DNA from: Halobacteriales archaeon YIM A00013
GTDB taxonomy: Archaea; Halobacteriota; Halobacteria; Halobacteriales; Haloarculaceae
Length of the DNA stretch: 64,000 nucleotides
Direction: 5' to 3'
Assembly (NCBI GenBank): GCA_025041195.1
Contig: JAKCFM010000001.1
Coordinates: 2,294,001-2,358,000, forward strand
Shown: positions 35,303 through 44,422 of the stretch, piece after piece
How positions within the stretch are numbered: position 1 is the first letter of the stretch
Layout of the letters: each line of letters opens with the position of its first letter
Position numbers and translations under genes: made by a program
Notes under the pieces: generated by a model
The model's database searches: none
Seen by the model: the letters and a program-made list of their open reading frames with translations, nothing else
What the model was told of the DNA's origin: nothing

Positions 35303-38098
35303 ATGAGTGAACTCGACGAGGAGTATCAGCTCGAGTATTTCGAGCGTGAGGGGTTCACACGGAAGACGTGTCCTTCCTGTGGCGCCCACTTCTGGACCCG
35401 CGATGCGTCGCGGACGACGTGTGGTGAGCCACCCTGCGAACAGTACAGTTTCATCGATAATCCGGGGTTCGACGAGGCGTACAGCCTCACAGAGATGCGT
35501 GAGGAATTTCTCTCGTTTTTCGAAGCGCATGACCACGAGCGGATTGATCCGTATCCGGTTGCCGCAAACCGCTGGCGCGACGACGTGTTGTTGACCCAGG
35601 CTTCTATTTATGATTTCCAGCCACTCGTGACCAGCGGCCAGGCGCCACCACCGGCGAATCCGCTCTGTATCAGCCAGCCCTCAATTCGGATGGGTGACAT
35701 CGAGAACGTCGGGAAGACCGGCCGACACACGATGGCGTTCGAGATGATGGCCCACCACGCGTTCAACACGCAACCGGACGCCGAGGGATACGCGTACCAT
35801 GGCGAGGTCTACTGGAAAGACGAGACCGTCGAATACTGCGATCAGTTCTTCGAATCGATGGGGGCGGATCTCTCCGAGATCGTCTACATTGAGGATCCGT
35901 GGGTCGGCGGCGGCAACGCCGGACCGGCGATTGAGGTCATCTATCGCGGCGTGGAGCTGGCGACGCTGGTGTTCATGTCGATGGAGCAAGACCCCGACGG
36001 CGAGTTCGAGATGAAAGACGGGAACCGGTACTCGAAGATGGATACGTACGTCGTCGACACCGGCTACGGGTTAGAGCGCTGGACGTGGGTAAGCCAGGGG
36101 ACGCCCACGGTGTATGAGGCGGTGTATCCCGAAATGATCGACTACCTCAAATCGAACGCCGGGATTGAGCTCAGCGAAACTGAGGCGACGTTGGTCCACG
36201 AGGCAGCCGCGCTTGCAGGCGCACTTGATATCGAAGAGGCAGAGGATATGGAGAGCGCTAGAGCCGAGATCGCAACTGAGCTCGGTGTGGATGTCGACCG
36301 GCTGAGTGGGCTGATGGAGCCGTTAGAGACGATCTACGCGATCGCAGATCACTCTCGGACCCTGGCGTATATGCTCGGCGATGGGATCGTTCCGAGCAAC
36401 GTTGAGTCGGGCTATCTCGTTCGGATGGTGTTGCGCCGAACGAAGCGTCTGGCAGATACGGTCGGCGTGAGTGCACCGATCGACGAGCTGGTCGATATGC
36501 AGGCAGATCGACTCGGCTACACGAACCGCGATACGATACGGGAGATCGTTCGGACCGAGCTCGAAAAATACGCCGAAACGCTAGAGCGAGGCGGGCGACG
36601 GGTTCGACAGCTCGCCAGAGAACACGCCGACAGGGATGCGCCGATTTCGACGGCACAGCTCCTTGAGCTGTACGATTCACACGGCCTCCAACCCGATATG
36701 GTCGCAGAGATCGCCACGGAAGAGGGCGCTGCAGTGTCCGTTCCGGAGGATTTCTTCGCGAGGGTTGCCGCACGCCATACCGACAGCTCAGAGAGTGAGG
36801 CGAAAAGCGAGACTTCGACGGCCACCACGTCGGTCGACGATCGAATCAGCGAGCTGCCACCGACCGAGCGGCTCTACTACGACGACCAGGATCGGATGCA
36901 GTTCGAGGCGGTCGTCCTCGACGTGATCGAACGAGAAGAGGGGTACGATGTGGTGCTCGATCAGACCATGTTCTACCCGGAAGGGGGAGGCCAGCCCGCA
37001 GATCATGGTAGCCTGAGCACGGATGACAGTTCAGTCGACGTGCTCGACGTCCAGCGCACCGATGATGTGATTCTCCACCGGACGAACGGCGATCCCGGGA
37101 AGGGTGAGTTCGTCAGCGGACAGCTCGATGGACAGCGACGCCGGCAGCTGATGGCCCACCACACCGCGACCCATATCATCGGACATGCGACACGAGAAGT
37201 TCTCGGCGACCACATCCGACAGGCCGGTGCACAGAAAGGCATTGAGAGTTCGCGTTTCGACGTGACCCATTATCGGCGAATTGATCGCGCCGACCGGGAG
37301 AAAATCGAGTTGCTCGCTAACCGTATCGTCCAGCAGAACATCCCGGTCGTGCAGGAATGGCCGGACCGTAACGTTGCCGAATCGCAGTATGGCTTCGACA
37401 TCTATCAGGGTGGCATTCCGCCAGGATCGAACGTCCGCCTGATTCACGTTGGCGATGACGTTCAGGCCTGTGCCGGAACGCACGTCAATCGAACCGGTGA
37501 CATCGGCTGTATCAAGATTCTCGGCACTGAACGCGTCCAGGACGGGGTCGAGCGAATCGTCTTTGGAGCTGGTGATGCCGCCATCAGGGCAGTACAGCAA
37601 ACGGAATCCGATCTGGCGGCCGCCGCAGACGTGCTGGATGTGGCACCCGCAGGCGTCCCCGAAACGGCAGAGCGATTTTTCGAGGAGTGGAAAGCCCGTG
37701 GAAAGCGGATCGAGTCGCTCAAAGAAGAGCTGGCCGAGCTGCGCGCTTCAGGCAGTGCAACCGAGGAAATTACGATTGATGGCAACGGAACGACGGCCGT
37801 CATCGAGCGCATCGATGGCGACGTTGACGAGCTCCGAGCGACGGCAACCGCCATTGCAGACGACAACACGGTGGCCGTCCTCGCGAGCGGTGGTGACAGC
37901 GCACAGTTTGTCGTCGCCGTTCCGGACGACGTGGGAGTCAATGCCGGCGAGGTGGTTAGCGAGCTGGCAGCCCGGGTCGGTGGTGGTGGTGGTGGCCCAC
38001 CGGACTTTGCACAGGGAGGCGGCCCGGACGTTTCCGCGCTCGAAGCTGCGCTTGAAGACGCACCGTCGATACTTGAGCAGAAGTTGAACGTGCAGTGA
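35303..38098 (+). CDS. alaS: alanyl-tRNA synthetase (archaeal type)
   Basis: 931 residues. The archaeal N-terminal extension has 'CPSCGAHFW' and 'CGEPPCEQY'. The class II catalytic core has '[14 protein letters not shown]'. The editing domain zinc motif is 'HHTATHI' plus '[13 protein letters not shown]'. The C-terminal DHHA1 domain ends in a Gly-rich '[16 protein letters not shown]'. It charges tRNA-Ala and clears mischarged Ser/Gly. An acidic Ser/Glu-rich linker (~490-515) separates the aminoacylation and editing regions. The next gene starts 5 bases after its stop. Confidence 0.96.
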   Translation: MSELDEEYQLEYFEREGFTRKTCPSCGAHFWTRDASRTTCGEPPCEQYSFIDNPGFDEAYSLTEMREEFLSFFEAHDHERIDPYPVAANRWRDDVLLTQASIYDFQPLVTSGQAPPPANPLCISQPSIRMGDIENVGKTGRHTMAFEMMAHHAFNTQPDAEGYAYHGEVYWKDETVEYCDQFFESMGADLSEIVYIEDPWVGGGNAGPAIEVIYRGVELATLVFMSMEQDPDGEFEMKDGNRYSKMDTYVVDTGYGLERWTWVSQGTPTVYEAVYPEMIDYLKSNAGIELSETEATLVHEAAALAGALDIEEAEDMESARAEIATELGVDVDRLSGLMEPLETIYAIADHSRTLAYMLGDGIVPSNVESGYLVRMVLRRTKRLADTVGVSAPIDELVDMQADRLGYTNRDTIREIVRTELEKYAETLERGGRRVRQLAREHADRDAPISTAQLLELYDSHGLQPDMVAEIATEEGAAVSVPEDFFARVAARHTDSSESEAKSETSTATTSVDDRISELPPTERLYYDDQDRMQFEAVVLDVIEREEGYDVVLDQTMFYPEGGGQPADHGSLSTDDSSVDVLDVQRTDDVILHRTNGDPGKGEFVSGQLDGQRRRQLMAHHTATHIIGHATREVLGDHIRQAGAQKGIESSRFDVTHYRRIDRADREKIELLANRIVQQNIPVVQEWPDRNVAESQYGFDIYQGGIPPGSNVRLIHVGDDVQACAGTHVNRTGDIGCIKILGTERVQDGVERIVFGAGDAAIRAVQQTESDLAAAADVLDVAPAGVPETAERFFEEWKARGKRIESLKEELAELRASGSATEEITIDGNGTTAVIERIDGDVDELRATATAIADDNTVAVLASGGDSAQFVVAVPDDVGVNAGEVVSELAARVGGGGGGPPDFAQGGGPDVSALEAALEDAPSILEQKLNVQ

Positions 38099-38103
38099 GC
38101 CCT

Positions 38104-38865
38104 ATGCCACGGGTGCAGACTGATGATGGCGAGCTCCGATACGAAACGACGGGAAGCGGGCCGACGGTCGTCTTTGTGAACGATCTGGCGTTTGGCGTCT
38201 GGCAGTGGGCTTTCCAACAACCAGCACTCGCTGGACCGTTCGAAACGCTGGCATTCGATTACCGCGGCACCGGGGCGTCAACCGGTGGCCCCAGCAGAAG
38301 GGTGGCCGAATTTGTCGACGACCTGGCAGCGGTGCTCGCAGACCATGGCGCAAGGCGCGTCCAACTCGTCGGAGCTGGACTGGGAGGGATGGTGGCACTC
38401 GAATACGCCAGGGAGTTTGGTCGAGCCAAAAGCCTCGCGTTGTTCGGGACTCCCCTATCGGGAGACACAATCAACACTGACGCAGTCGAAACGCTGTGTG
38501 CAAATGATGAGCGTGCGCTCGATCCGTGTCTCGACCGGGAGGCGCTCACGGAGGCACCCGAAATCAACGCACAGATTCGGCGCTGGAGAGAGCGTGACGA
38601 CGCGACGGGGGAGATTCGTGACGGCCAGCTGGCGGCAATGAAAGCATTTTCGCTCGATCGCCCGTACGAAATCGATCAGCACGCACTCATCGTTCACGGC
38701 TCCGCAGATCCGGTGGTGCCGGTCGATGCCGGCCGAGAGCTGGCAGCTGCGCTTCCACGTGGCACGTTCGAACCGATCGATGGAAAACACATGGCGAGAG
38801 TCGAGAACGCAGCCCACGCGAACGACCTGCTCGTTGGATTTCTCGAATCACACGCAGATCTGTGA
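38104..38865 (+). CDS. alpha/beta hydrolase-fold protein lacking the catalytic serine
   Basis: 253 residues. The fold is clear: 'FDYRGTGAS' loop (~51-59), nucleophile-elbow position, acid turn 'HGSADPVVPV' and terminal His in 'DGKHMARVENAAH'. The elbow reads G-A-G-L-G-G, however, with Gly92 where Ser, Cys or Asp normally sits. The protein may therefore be non-hydrolytic (binding or scaffold role) or use another chemistry. It starts 5 bases after alaS on the same strand and may be co-transcribed. The canonical hydrolase at 865 is a useful contrast. Confidence 0.8.
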   Translation: MPRVQTDDGELRYETTGSGPTVVFVNDLAFGVWQWAFQQPALAGPFETLAFDYRGTGASTGGPSRRVAEFVDDLAAVLADHGARRVQLVGAGLGGMVALEYAREFGRAKSLALFGTPLSGDTINTDAVETLCANDERALDPCLDREALTEAPEINAQIRRWRERDDATGEIRDGQLAAMKAFSLDRPYEIDQHALIVHGSADPVVPVDAGRELAAALPRGTFEPIDGKHMARVENAAHANDLLVGFLESHADL

Positions 38866-38874
38866 GTCAGTGCG

Positions 38875-39990
38875 TCACTCAGTAGAACTGCCATTCGACG
38901 GCGTGTAGACCCGGGACGTGAGCACGACGCCGAGCAGACTGACAAACACACCAGCGAAGACGAATACGAGCAGCCGCGTGCGGGCGAGTAATCTGACCGA
39001 CGTCGTGGTGAGTGGGCCGATTGCCATCGACGGAACGATCAGCGGCGCTATCATTGCCTGGTTCTCTAGCAAAAATGCGCTGAATCCCCTGCCAACCAGG
39101 CCGAGCGCCAGAATGGCAAACGGGGCGTTGAACAGCGTCGCACGAACCTGTTCGTGGCCGAACAGCCCGTCGAACAGCCGACCAGTCGTGGCCGTTAGCG
39201 CACCGAGGGTGAGCCACGGGATCGCGTTGAAGAGAAACGCAACCGCCATGAAGAGGCCTGGTTCATACTCCTGAACCGCGATTGCGCCCAGGAAACAGCC
39301 AATGAGTGCCAGTCCAGCCCCCACAACGTACGTGACGAACGACACCTGGCCGGAGTAAAACGCCGACCGAACGATTGCTGGTACCCTGGCGAGCGCGTCA
39401 TCCAGGCCCATGCCTTTATAAAGTAAGTAGCCACCAATAGTGGCTGTGATGACGGCAACGGCGACCGTCATCGTGTTGGTGACTGAAAGAATCACTGGCA
39501 TCGCCAACAGCACGGCCCCAATTGGGGTGAACAGCGTCCGGCGCAGCTCTTCATCCACGATGAGGCGTTTGAGGAGATAGTAGGTCGATTCGATGTCGCG
39601 GGCTTGCTGGACGATGACGCGATCGACCGCATCCACACGGAGTCTGCTTTCGACAACTGGAACGGCGAGCTCGTCGGCAACGCTGTCAACGACAACGACG
39701 GCCGCGTCTGGCTCGAACTCCGTTACGAGATCGTCAAGCTGTGTTGCGATTGCACGGTCAACCCCAACGGACTCGCCCGCACCCGAAACGACGACTGGAA
39801 CCGCCTGCGTACACGAATCCGACAGCGAGCGGGCGACGCGAACGGTTTCGAGAAGACAGTTGACCCGACTGTCCTCGGGATCCTCAAGGCCGGCCGTTCG
39901 CAACAACTCGAACAGTGATTCCTCTCCGACCACCGGCTGCTCGATGGCGAAATCACCGTCTCGGTCGACACAGACGACCAGCGTACTCAC
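38875..39990 (-). CDS. DUF373 family membrane protein
   Basis: 371 residues. The N-terminal ~130 residues are soluble and begin 'MSTLVVCVDRDGD', the hallmark of archaeal DUF373, with acidic 'EDSRVNC' and 'VVVDSVADE' segments. The rest contains about six membrane spans (~155-175, 180-195, 220-245, 250-275, 290-310 and 335-360). Conserved across haloarchaea; function unknown. It follows sppA by 31 bases on the same strand, so a link to membrane-protein quality control is possible but unproved. Confidence 0.85.
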   Translation of the reverse strand: MSTLVVCVDRDGDFAIEQPVVGEESLFELLRTAGLEDPEDSRVNCLLETVRVARSLSDSCTQAVPVVVSGAGESVGVDRAIATQLDDLVTEFEPDAAVVVVDSVADELAVPVVESRLRVDAVDRVIVQQARDIESTYYLLKRLIVDEELRRTLFTPIGAVLLAMPVILSVTNTMTVAVAVITATIGGYLLYKGMGLDDALARVPAIVRSAFYSGQVSFVTYVVGAGLALIGCFLGAIAVQEYEPGLFMAVAFLFNAIPWLTLGALTATTGRLFDGLFGHEQVRATLFNAPFAILALGLVGRGFSAFLLENQAMIAPLIVPSMAIGPLTTTSVRLLARTRLLVFVFAGVFVSLLGVVLTSRVYTPSNGSSTE

Positions 39991-40021
39991 GTGCGAGAAG
40001 AGGATCTACCGAAACAAAAGC

Positions 40022-41038
40022 TTATAGCCGAATGTCGAACGCGTCACCGTACCGACCAGACAGCCCGGCACCGAGTGCATACGCCGTTGCCAGCACCCCA
40101 CTCTGGAGCCGATCACGAAGTCCGTACTCGGGGGTGAACTCCTCGACGACAGGGGGGCGATCGAGTTTCGATTCGAGTTCCGTAAGGAGCGCATCCCGCG
40201 TGCCGAGATGATCGACGAGACCGCGGTCGACGGCATCTGCGCCGAGATACACGCGCGCTTCGGTGTCGCGAACGGCCGCCGCATCTAGCTCGCGACCAGC
40301 TGCAACACGTTCGACGAAATGGTCGTAATAGTCGTCGATGAGTCCCTGGAGATAGGCACGATCGTCGTCGTCAAGCGACTTGAGTGGCGTACCCGCGTCT
40401 TTGTACTCCCCGGCAGTGAACTGCTCATAGCTGAGTCCGAGCCGGTCTGCGAGGTCGCTCGCGTTCACGCGAGAGCCGATCACGCCGATCGAACCGATCA
40501 GCGTCGCTTCGCGTGCCCAGATGCTGTCACAACCACTGGCAATCCAGTAGCCGCCGCTTGCGCAGGTGTCGGTCGCATACGCGATCGTCGGCCCATCGAA
40601 TGATGACGCAGCGTTCCGGATATCTTCGCTCGGAACAACCTCTCCACCGGGCGTATTCAACCGAACGATCAGCGCCTCGACGGCACGGTCGGCGTCGGCG
40701 CGTTCGATCTGCTCGACGATTGCATCCGCACCGGCCGTCTGTGAGCCCGTTGGCATCGAACCGTACAGTCCGTCCCTGGTGATCGGTCCGCTAACTGTTA
40801 CCTCTGCGACGGTGTACGTCGGTAACAATCCGCCGACAATGCGGCTGGCGAGCTGTCCAGCGAAGACGCCCGAGAGGATAACGAGTACCACCCCAAACAC
40901 GGTTCGCCTCCCTGGAAGAAATACGAACAACGCCCAGCCAAGCACTACGCCGAGACTGAGACCAATGAGTGCAATCCCCGCCCTGAGAAGGCCGGTGAGT
41001 CGACGATCCGATGACATCACCGTGTCGAAAGCTGACAT
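40022..41038 (-). CDS. sppA: signal peptide peptidase SppA (S49 family)
   Basis: 338 residues from the ATG at 41038; one seven codons later is also possible. Two hydrophobic spans near the N-terminus (~20-40 and 46-72) anchor it. The Ser/Lys dyad is visible: Ser161 in 'CASGGYW' and Lys213 in 'GEYKDAGTP', 52 residues apart, the spacing of the archaeal enzyme (Ser162/Lys214 in Thermococcus). 'RLNTPGGEV' and 'LIGSIGVIGS' complete the S49 core. Degrades leftover signal peptides in the membrane. TATA-like TTTTACG lies ~25 bases upstream. Confidence 0.92.
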   Translation of the reverse strand: MSAFDTVMSSDRRLTGLLRAGIALIGLSLGVVLGWALFVFLPGRRTVFGVVLVILSGVFAGQLASRIVGGLLPTYTVAEVTVSGPITRDGLYGSMPTGSQTAGADAIVEQIERADADRAVEALIVRLNTPGGEVVPSEDIRNAASSFDGPTIAYATDTCASGGYWIASGCDSIWAREATLIGSIGVIGSRVNASDLADRLGLSYEQFTAGEYKDAGTPLKSLDDDDRAYLQGLIDDYYDHFVERVAAGRELDAAAVRDTEARVYLGADAVDRGLVDHLGTRDALLTELESKLDRPPVVEEFTPEYGLRDRLQSGVLATAYALGAGLSGRYGDAFDIRL

Positions 41039-41101
41039 ACAACAGGTACTAAAAGAGCGCGTAAAACGATACTGGAATCGGAAAAACACGGCAATATCCG
41101 C

Positions 41102-41350
41102 CTAGTCTTCGTCTGGTGCCCACGAGAGCGTCAACGTTATCGTCTGGTTGTCCTTGCCGATCATCCGCGACCGCTCTGTTATCTCTGTTTCGCAGTCGAT
41201 CGTCGGTGACGGCTGCAATGTCACCTCCTTGTTCCCCACTGTCACTCGCATCGGGGACGACTCGTCATCGAACTCGGCAGCGATATCGCGAAGATATCTG
41301 GCAACGTCTCCCCGACTGAGATCGTCCTTGAATCGCGTCGTATCAGCCAT
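41102..41350 (-). CDS. amphi-Trp domain protein
   Basis: 82 residues from the ATG at 41350; the longer frame upstream is not supported. The pattern 'LSRGDVARYLRDIAAEF', then 'VTLQPSP', and C-terminal 'TITLTLSWAPDED' with the single Trp matches the small haloarchaeal amphi-Trp family, of unknown function. It is divergent from tfs with ~177 bases between. It lies downstream of the intergenic region of sppA, tail to head on the same strand. Confidence 0.8.
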   Translation of the reverse strand: MADTTRFKDDLSRGDVARYLRDIAAEFDDESSPMRVTVGNKEVTLQPSPTIDCETEITERSRMIGKDNQTITLTLSWAPDED

Positions 41351-41527
41351 CAGTACCACCGGAGGAAACGTTGTGCACCGAGCCATAAATACTGAAACCA
41401 CCAGATTGCTGTCCACTACTACCTGCTTCAGTGTGCATTGGTACCAATCCACCGACAGCGATGTTGCTCTGTCGGTCCAAGATACACAATCCAGGCGTTT
41501 ATACAGTCCGAACAACTGCTGACTGAT

Positions 41528-41848
41528 ATGAAGTTCTGCGACGAGTGCGGCTCGATTATGCACAAAGATGGCGGGATCTGGAAGTGTCGTTCCTGTGGAT
41601 TTGAAACGGGGGGCGACAAAGCCGAGGAAGCTGCGATGATCACTACAGAACAGCAAGAGGACGGCGGGATCATCGACGTGAGCGACGCCGAAGACAAAGG
41701 ACTTCCAACGACGTCTGTCGTCTGTCCGGAGTGTGAAAACGACCGGGCGTACTACTACATGCAACAGATCCGGTCCGCTGACGAGTCCGAAACACGATTT
41801 TTCATCTGTACTGAATGTGAACACCGCTGGCGGGAAGACGACCACTGA
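41528..41848 (+). CDS. tfs: transcription factor S (TFIIS/RPA12-like)
   Basis: 106 residues. Two zinc ribbons: N-terminal Cys4/Cys7/Cys20/Cys23 and C-terminal 'CPECEND...CTECEHRW'. The inserted hairpin has the acidic 'RSADESETRFF' (Asp-Glu), which reaches the RNA polymerase active site and stimulates cleavage of backtracked RNA. An acidic linker joins the domains. Because the Asp-Glu pair is intact, it is predicted to be cleavage-active rather than an inhibitory paralogue. Confidence 0.94.
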   Translation: MKFCDECGSIMHKDGGIWKCRSCGFETGGDKAEEAAMITTEQQEDGGIIDVSDAEDKGLPTTSVVCPECENDRAYYYMQQIRSADESETRFFICTECEHRWREDDH

Positions 41849-41981
41849 CAGTCGTCCCCCAGTCAGCTCATTCGTCCGATAAACCGACATTTTGATTACA
41901 GGCTACTCCGATACCTGTTAGCAGTAATGGACAATATTCCGAATTCTTTCTCCCATCGTCTTGAGCGGGTAGTAGCCTAGA

Positions 41982-42554
41982 GTGGTGCAGACGGAGGAGA
42001 CAGCCTCTCACGTGACGATTGATGCTGGCGTTCACGAAGTAGAAAACGGTCGATACGCCGAGGCTGGACGGACTGTCACCGATCACCGCTGGCAGTCAGT
42101 CTCATTCGACCACGGCTTCGACATCACGCCGCTCGTTTTCTGTCAGGCTGAAACTGTCCAAGGCGGACAGGCAATCGTCACACGAGTCCGGAGCGTCTCT
42201 CGCTCTGGCTTCGACGTTCGCTTGCAAGAATCCGAGCGCTTTGGAGGGCACAAAACCGAATCGATCGGCTACATCGCCATCGAACCGGCAACCAACGCGA
42301 TCGGGAAGAGGCCCGCAGAGCTTGGGGTTGTTGCCGTGGATGATGGCTGGACGACCGTGAACTTCGATCGATCCTACGAACAACCGGTGTTCGTCGCGTG
42401 TATGCAAACCACCATCGGCGGAAATACTGTGGGACTCAGGCGGATGAATCTCACTGGCAAAAGTGTTGCACTCATGGCCGAAGAAGAGACCAGCCGTGAC
42501 TCCGAGACGGCACACGTTTCCGAGCAAGTTGGCTATCTCGTATTTGAAGAATAA
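41982..42554 (+). CDS. tandem H-type-lectin-like domain protein
   Basis: 190 residues, beginning at GTG (41982 or 41985) just after an in-frame stop at 41973; no ATG is available. Two repeats of ~90 residues share W-[QT]-[ST]-V-[SN]-F-D, then 'PLVFCQAET'/'PVFVACMQT', 'GG' and 'GYIAIE'/'GYLVFE'. The pattern resembles H-type lectin/discoidin-like beta-sandwich domains (inference). No signal peptide is seen. Abuts the convergent trmI gene. The role is unknown; carbohydrate or structural-protein binding is possible. Confidence 0.7.
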   Translation: MVQTEETASHVTIDAGVHEVENGRYAEAGRTVTDHRWQSVSFDHGFDITPLVFCQAETVQGGQAIVTRVRSVSRSGFDVRLQESERFGGHKTESIGYIAIEPATNAIGKRPAELGVVAVDDGWTTVNFDRSYEQPVFVACMQTTIGGNTVGLRRMNLTGKSVALMAEEETSRDSETAHVSEQVGYLVFEE

Positions 42555-42557
42555 CCC

Positions 42558-43283
42558 TCAGCGCCGTGCGAAAACGAGATAGCCGGTGTGACCGACGCCG
42601 GCCGTTTGTGGGCGAGTGCCTCGTTCGCCAACGTCCATCGTCCGCTGAATCGTTTCGTACGTCTCGATCGACTGCAATCCTGCTTCGCGCGCCGCTTCGA
42701 CCACGTCTCGGGTCCCCTCCACGAACGGAACGTAGGCGGCGACGAACCCGCCGGGAACCAACAGCTGCGGAGCCTGTTCGACGACCGTCGACGCATCCGC
42801 AGTATCGAGCGTGAGACAATCAAAGGGGGGTTCTGCAACGAGCGTATCGAGCGCCTGCGTCACATCATCCGTTCTGATCGTCACGGCGTCTGCGACGCCG
42901 GCCATCGCCATGTTCTCACGAGCGACATCGGCGAACTCCGGATCGGTTTCGTAGCTCGTTACCTCCGCGCCGGCGCGGGCGAGATACGCGCTTAACACAC
43001 CAGTGCCGGTGCCGGCATCGAGCACGCGATCGCCATCGCTGATGCCAGTGTGGCCCATCACGAGGCCAATATCCCGGGGCATCATCGGGGCACCCGTTCG
43101 GTCGAAATGGGTGAACAGATCCGGCCCGCGAAGTGCTTGTGCGGTGAATTCAGTCCCGAGATGCGTCTCGACGATGTCACCGGGTTCGACGCCATCAGGT
43201 ACCTCAAGGACGCCCAGATCAGTTTCTAAGGTTTCACCGGGCGAAAGCAGATACTCCCGGTTGTCGGAAACGAGGCGAATCAC
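42558..43283 (-). CDS. trmI: tRNA (adenine-N1)-methyltransferase TrmI
   Basis: 241 residues. SAM-dependent m1A methyltransferase for tRNA position 57/58. An N-terminal beta-barrel (~1-60) precedes a Rossmann methyltransferase with '[16 protein letters not shown]' (motif I) and '[15 protein letters not shown]'. The C-terminal '[11 protein letters not shown]' motif is typical. '[21 protein letters not shown]' (split) is the family's cap region. The ATG overlaps the stop of the NAC gene by 4 bases, giving the PUA-NAC-trmI operon common in haloarchaea. Confidence 0.93.
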   Translation of the reverse strand: MIRLVSDNREYLLSPGETLETDLGVLEVPDGVEPGDIVETHLGTEFTAQALRGPDLFTHFDRTGAPMMPRDIGLVMGHTGISDGDRVLDAGTGTGVLSAYLARAGAEVTSYETDPEFADVARENMAMAGVADAVTIRTDDVTQALDTLVAEPPFDCLTLDTADASTVVEQAPQLLVPGGFVAAYVPFVEGTRDVVEAAREAGLQSIETYETIQRTMDVGERGTRPQTAGVGHTGYLVFARR

Positions 43284-43633
43284 TCGAGGCGAGCAATTGC
43301 CGCGGCGAGATCGCCGTCTTCTGCTTCGAGCGCGTTTTTGGCGTCAGACTCGCTCACACCTGCTCGCTCTGCGACAATGTCGATATCAGATTGCGGAATC
43401 GACTCGTCATCGTCTGCGGATTCGGATGGGGCACGGGTGTCTGGCTCACCCACGATCTGGTAAGTTTCCTGGCCCTGTGCGGAAATGCGCTGGACCTCTG
43501 GGTTCGAAAAGACGAGATCTTCGTCGGCCGTCCGAATAACGACCTCCTCGGCGTCGATATCGTCCGTATCGATCCCCATCTGTTCCATCATCTGTTGCAT
43601 CTTTCGCGGATCGAGACCGCCTCCACCAAACAT
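43280..43633 (-). CDS. nac: nascent polypeptide-associated complex protein
   Basis: 117 residues from the ATG at 43633 ('[18 protein letters not shown]', the standard archaeal NAC start). The NAC domain spans ~25-65 and the C-terminal UBA domain ~80-117 ('[20 protein letters not shown]'). It binds emerging chains at the ribosomal exit as a homodimer. Very acidic. Lies between the PUA protein gene and trmI on the same strand. Confidence 0.95.
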   Translation of the reverse strand: MFGGGGLDPRKMQQMMEQMGIDTDDIDAEEVVIRTADEDLVFSNPEVQRISAQGQETYQIVGEPDTRAPSESADDDESIPQSDIDIVAERAGVSESDAKNALEAEDGDLAAAIARLE

Positions 43634-43673
43634 ATCTATCCCGAGCGGTGGGAGTGCCAAAAACATACTGCTC

Positions 43674-44147
43674 TCAGTCGGCACGCAAGGCTGGATTGCC
43701 GGCGCGAACGGAGACCGCAACGCCCGTCTCGAACGCATCCATCGCCTCGGCACCGAGTTCGGCACGCCCAACGGCGAGTAAGGACTCATCGCAGGTGACG
43801 AGCACTTCGTCGCCCGGGCGAATGGTCGGGTCCACCCGCTGGACGAACTTTGCGAACGCGTTTTTTCCCTCCGTGACGAACGGGATCGATTCGGTTCCGA
43901 CCGCGACGGCCGGCCCACCAAGTGCTCCAAACAGCCGACGCCCGCCGGCGACCCCCAGCGTGAACCGACCATCGACACCGTAAGAAACGAGCCGTTCGCC
44001 GGTGGGGGCCGAAATCTGCTGGGGACGTCCCGAAGAGGTTCGCAGGACTGACAGCGTCTCGTCGTCGGGAAAGAGTGTGGTTCCCGCCCCAGCACCGAAC
44101 TGATACGCAGCAATTGTCTGCAGACGTTGTCGCTCCTGACCGTCCAT
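43674..44147 (-). CDS. PUA domain protein
   Basis: 157 residues from the ATG at 44147. The C-terminal half is a PUA RNA-binding domain: '[17 protein letters not shown]', '[16 protein letters not shown]', '[14 protein letters not shown]'. The N-terminal half ('[14 protein letters not shown]') is characteristic of the archaeal PUA protein located next to NAC. Probably binds tRNA or rRNA; exact role unknown. First gene of the operon PUA-NAC-trmI. Confidence 0.85.
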   Translation of the reverse strand: MDGQERQRLQTIAAYQFGAGAGTTLFPDDETLSVLRTSSGRPQQISAPTGERLVSYGVDGRFTLGVAGGRRLFGALGGPAVAVGTESIPFVTEGKNAFAKFVQRVDPTIRPGDEVLVTCDESLLAVGRAELGAEAMDAFETGVAVSVRAGNPALRAD

Positions 44148-44242
44148 ACTGATACCAGCCAGTCGATCGCCAAAACCCTCTCGACACTGATGTCGAATCA
44201 ATTTGGTGACGCTTATACGTCCGAAGTGAAGAGTGTACAGTA

Positions 44243-44422
44243 ATGTCGAACCTACTCTCACGCATCGGAGCCGGTGGAGTACTCATCGCTGCGAGCACCG
44301 CACTGATACTGGGTGTCGCCGTCTCAAGCGCCATCCCTGCCCCGATTGCCGGTGTGGCGTCGCTGACGATGGCAGCTGGGGCACTTATTCTCGGGCTGTC
44401 AGAAGACGGCGCTGGAGTGTGA
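44243..44422 (+). CDS. small membrane protein, 59 residues
   Basis: Starts at ATG 44243 with two hydrophobic segments (~10-30 'GGVLIAASTALILGVAVSS' and ~33-52 'PIAGVASLTMAAGALILG') and a short acidic tail. The TGA lies directly beside the convergent glutamine synthetase stop. Codon composition and hydrophobicity are coherent, and the region is otherwise empty, so it is likely a real gene. Function unknown. Confidence 0.65.
   Translation: MSNLLSRIGAGGVLIAASTALILGVAVSSAIPAPIAGVASLTMAAGALILGLSEDGAGV

Noticed and set aside
37981-38030. GGTGGTGGTGG run as a possible repeat
   Set aside because: It encodes the conserved Gly-rich C-terminal motif of AlaS, not an independent repeat.
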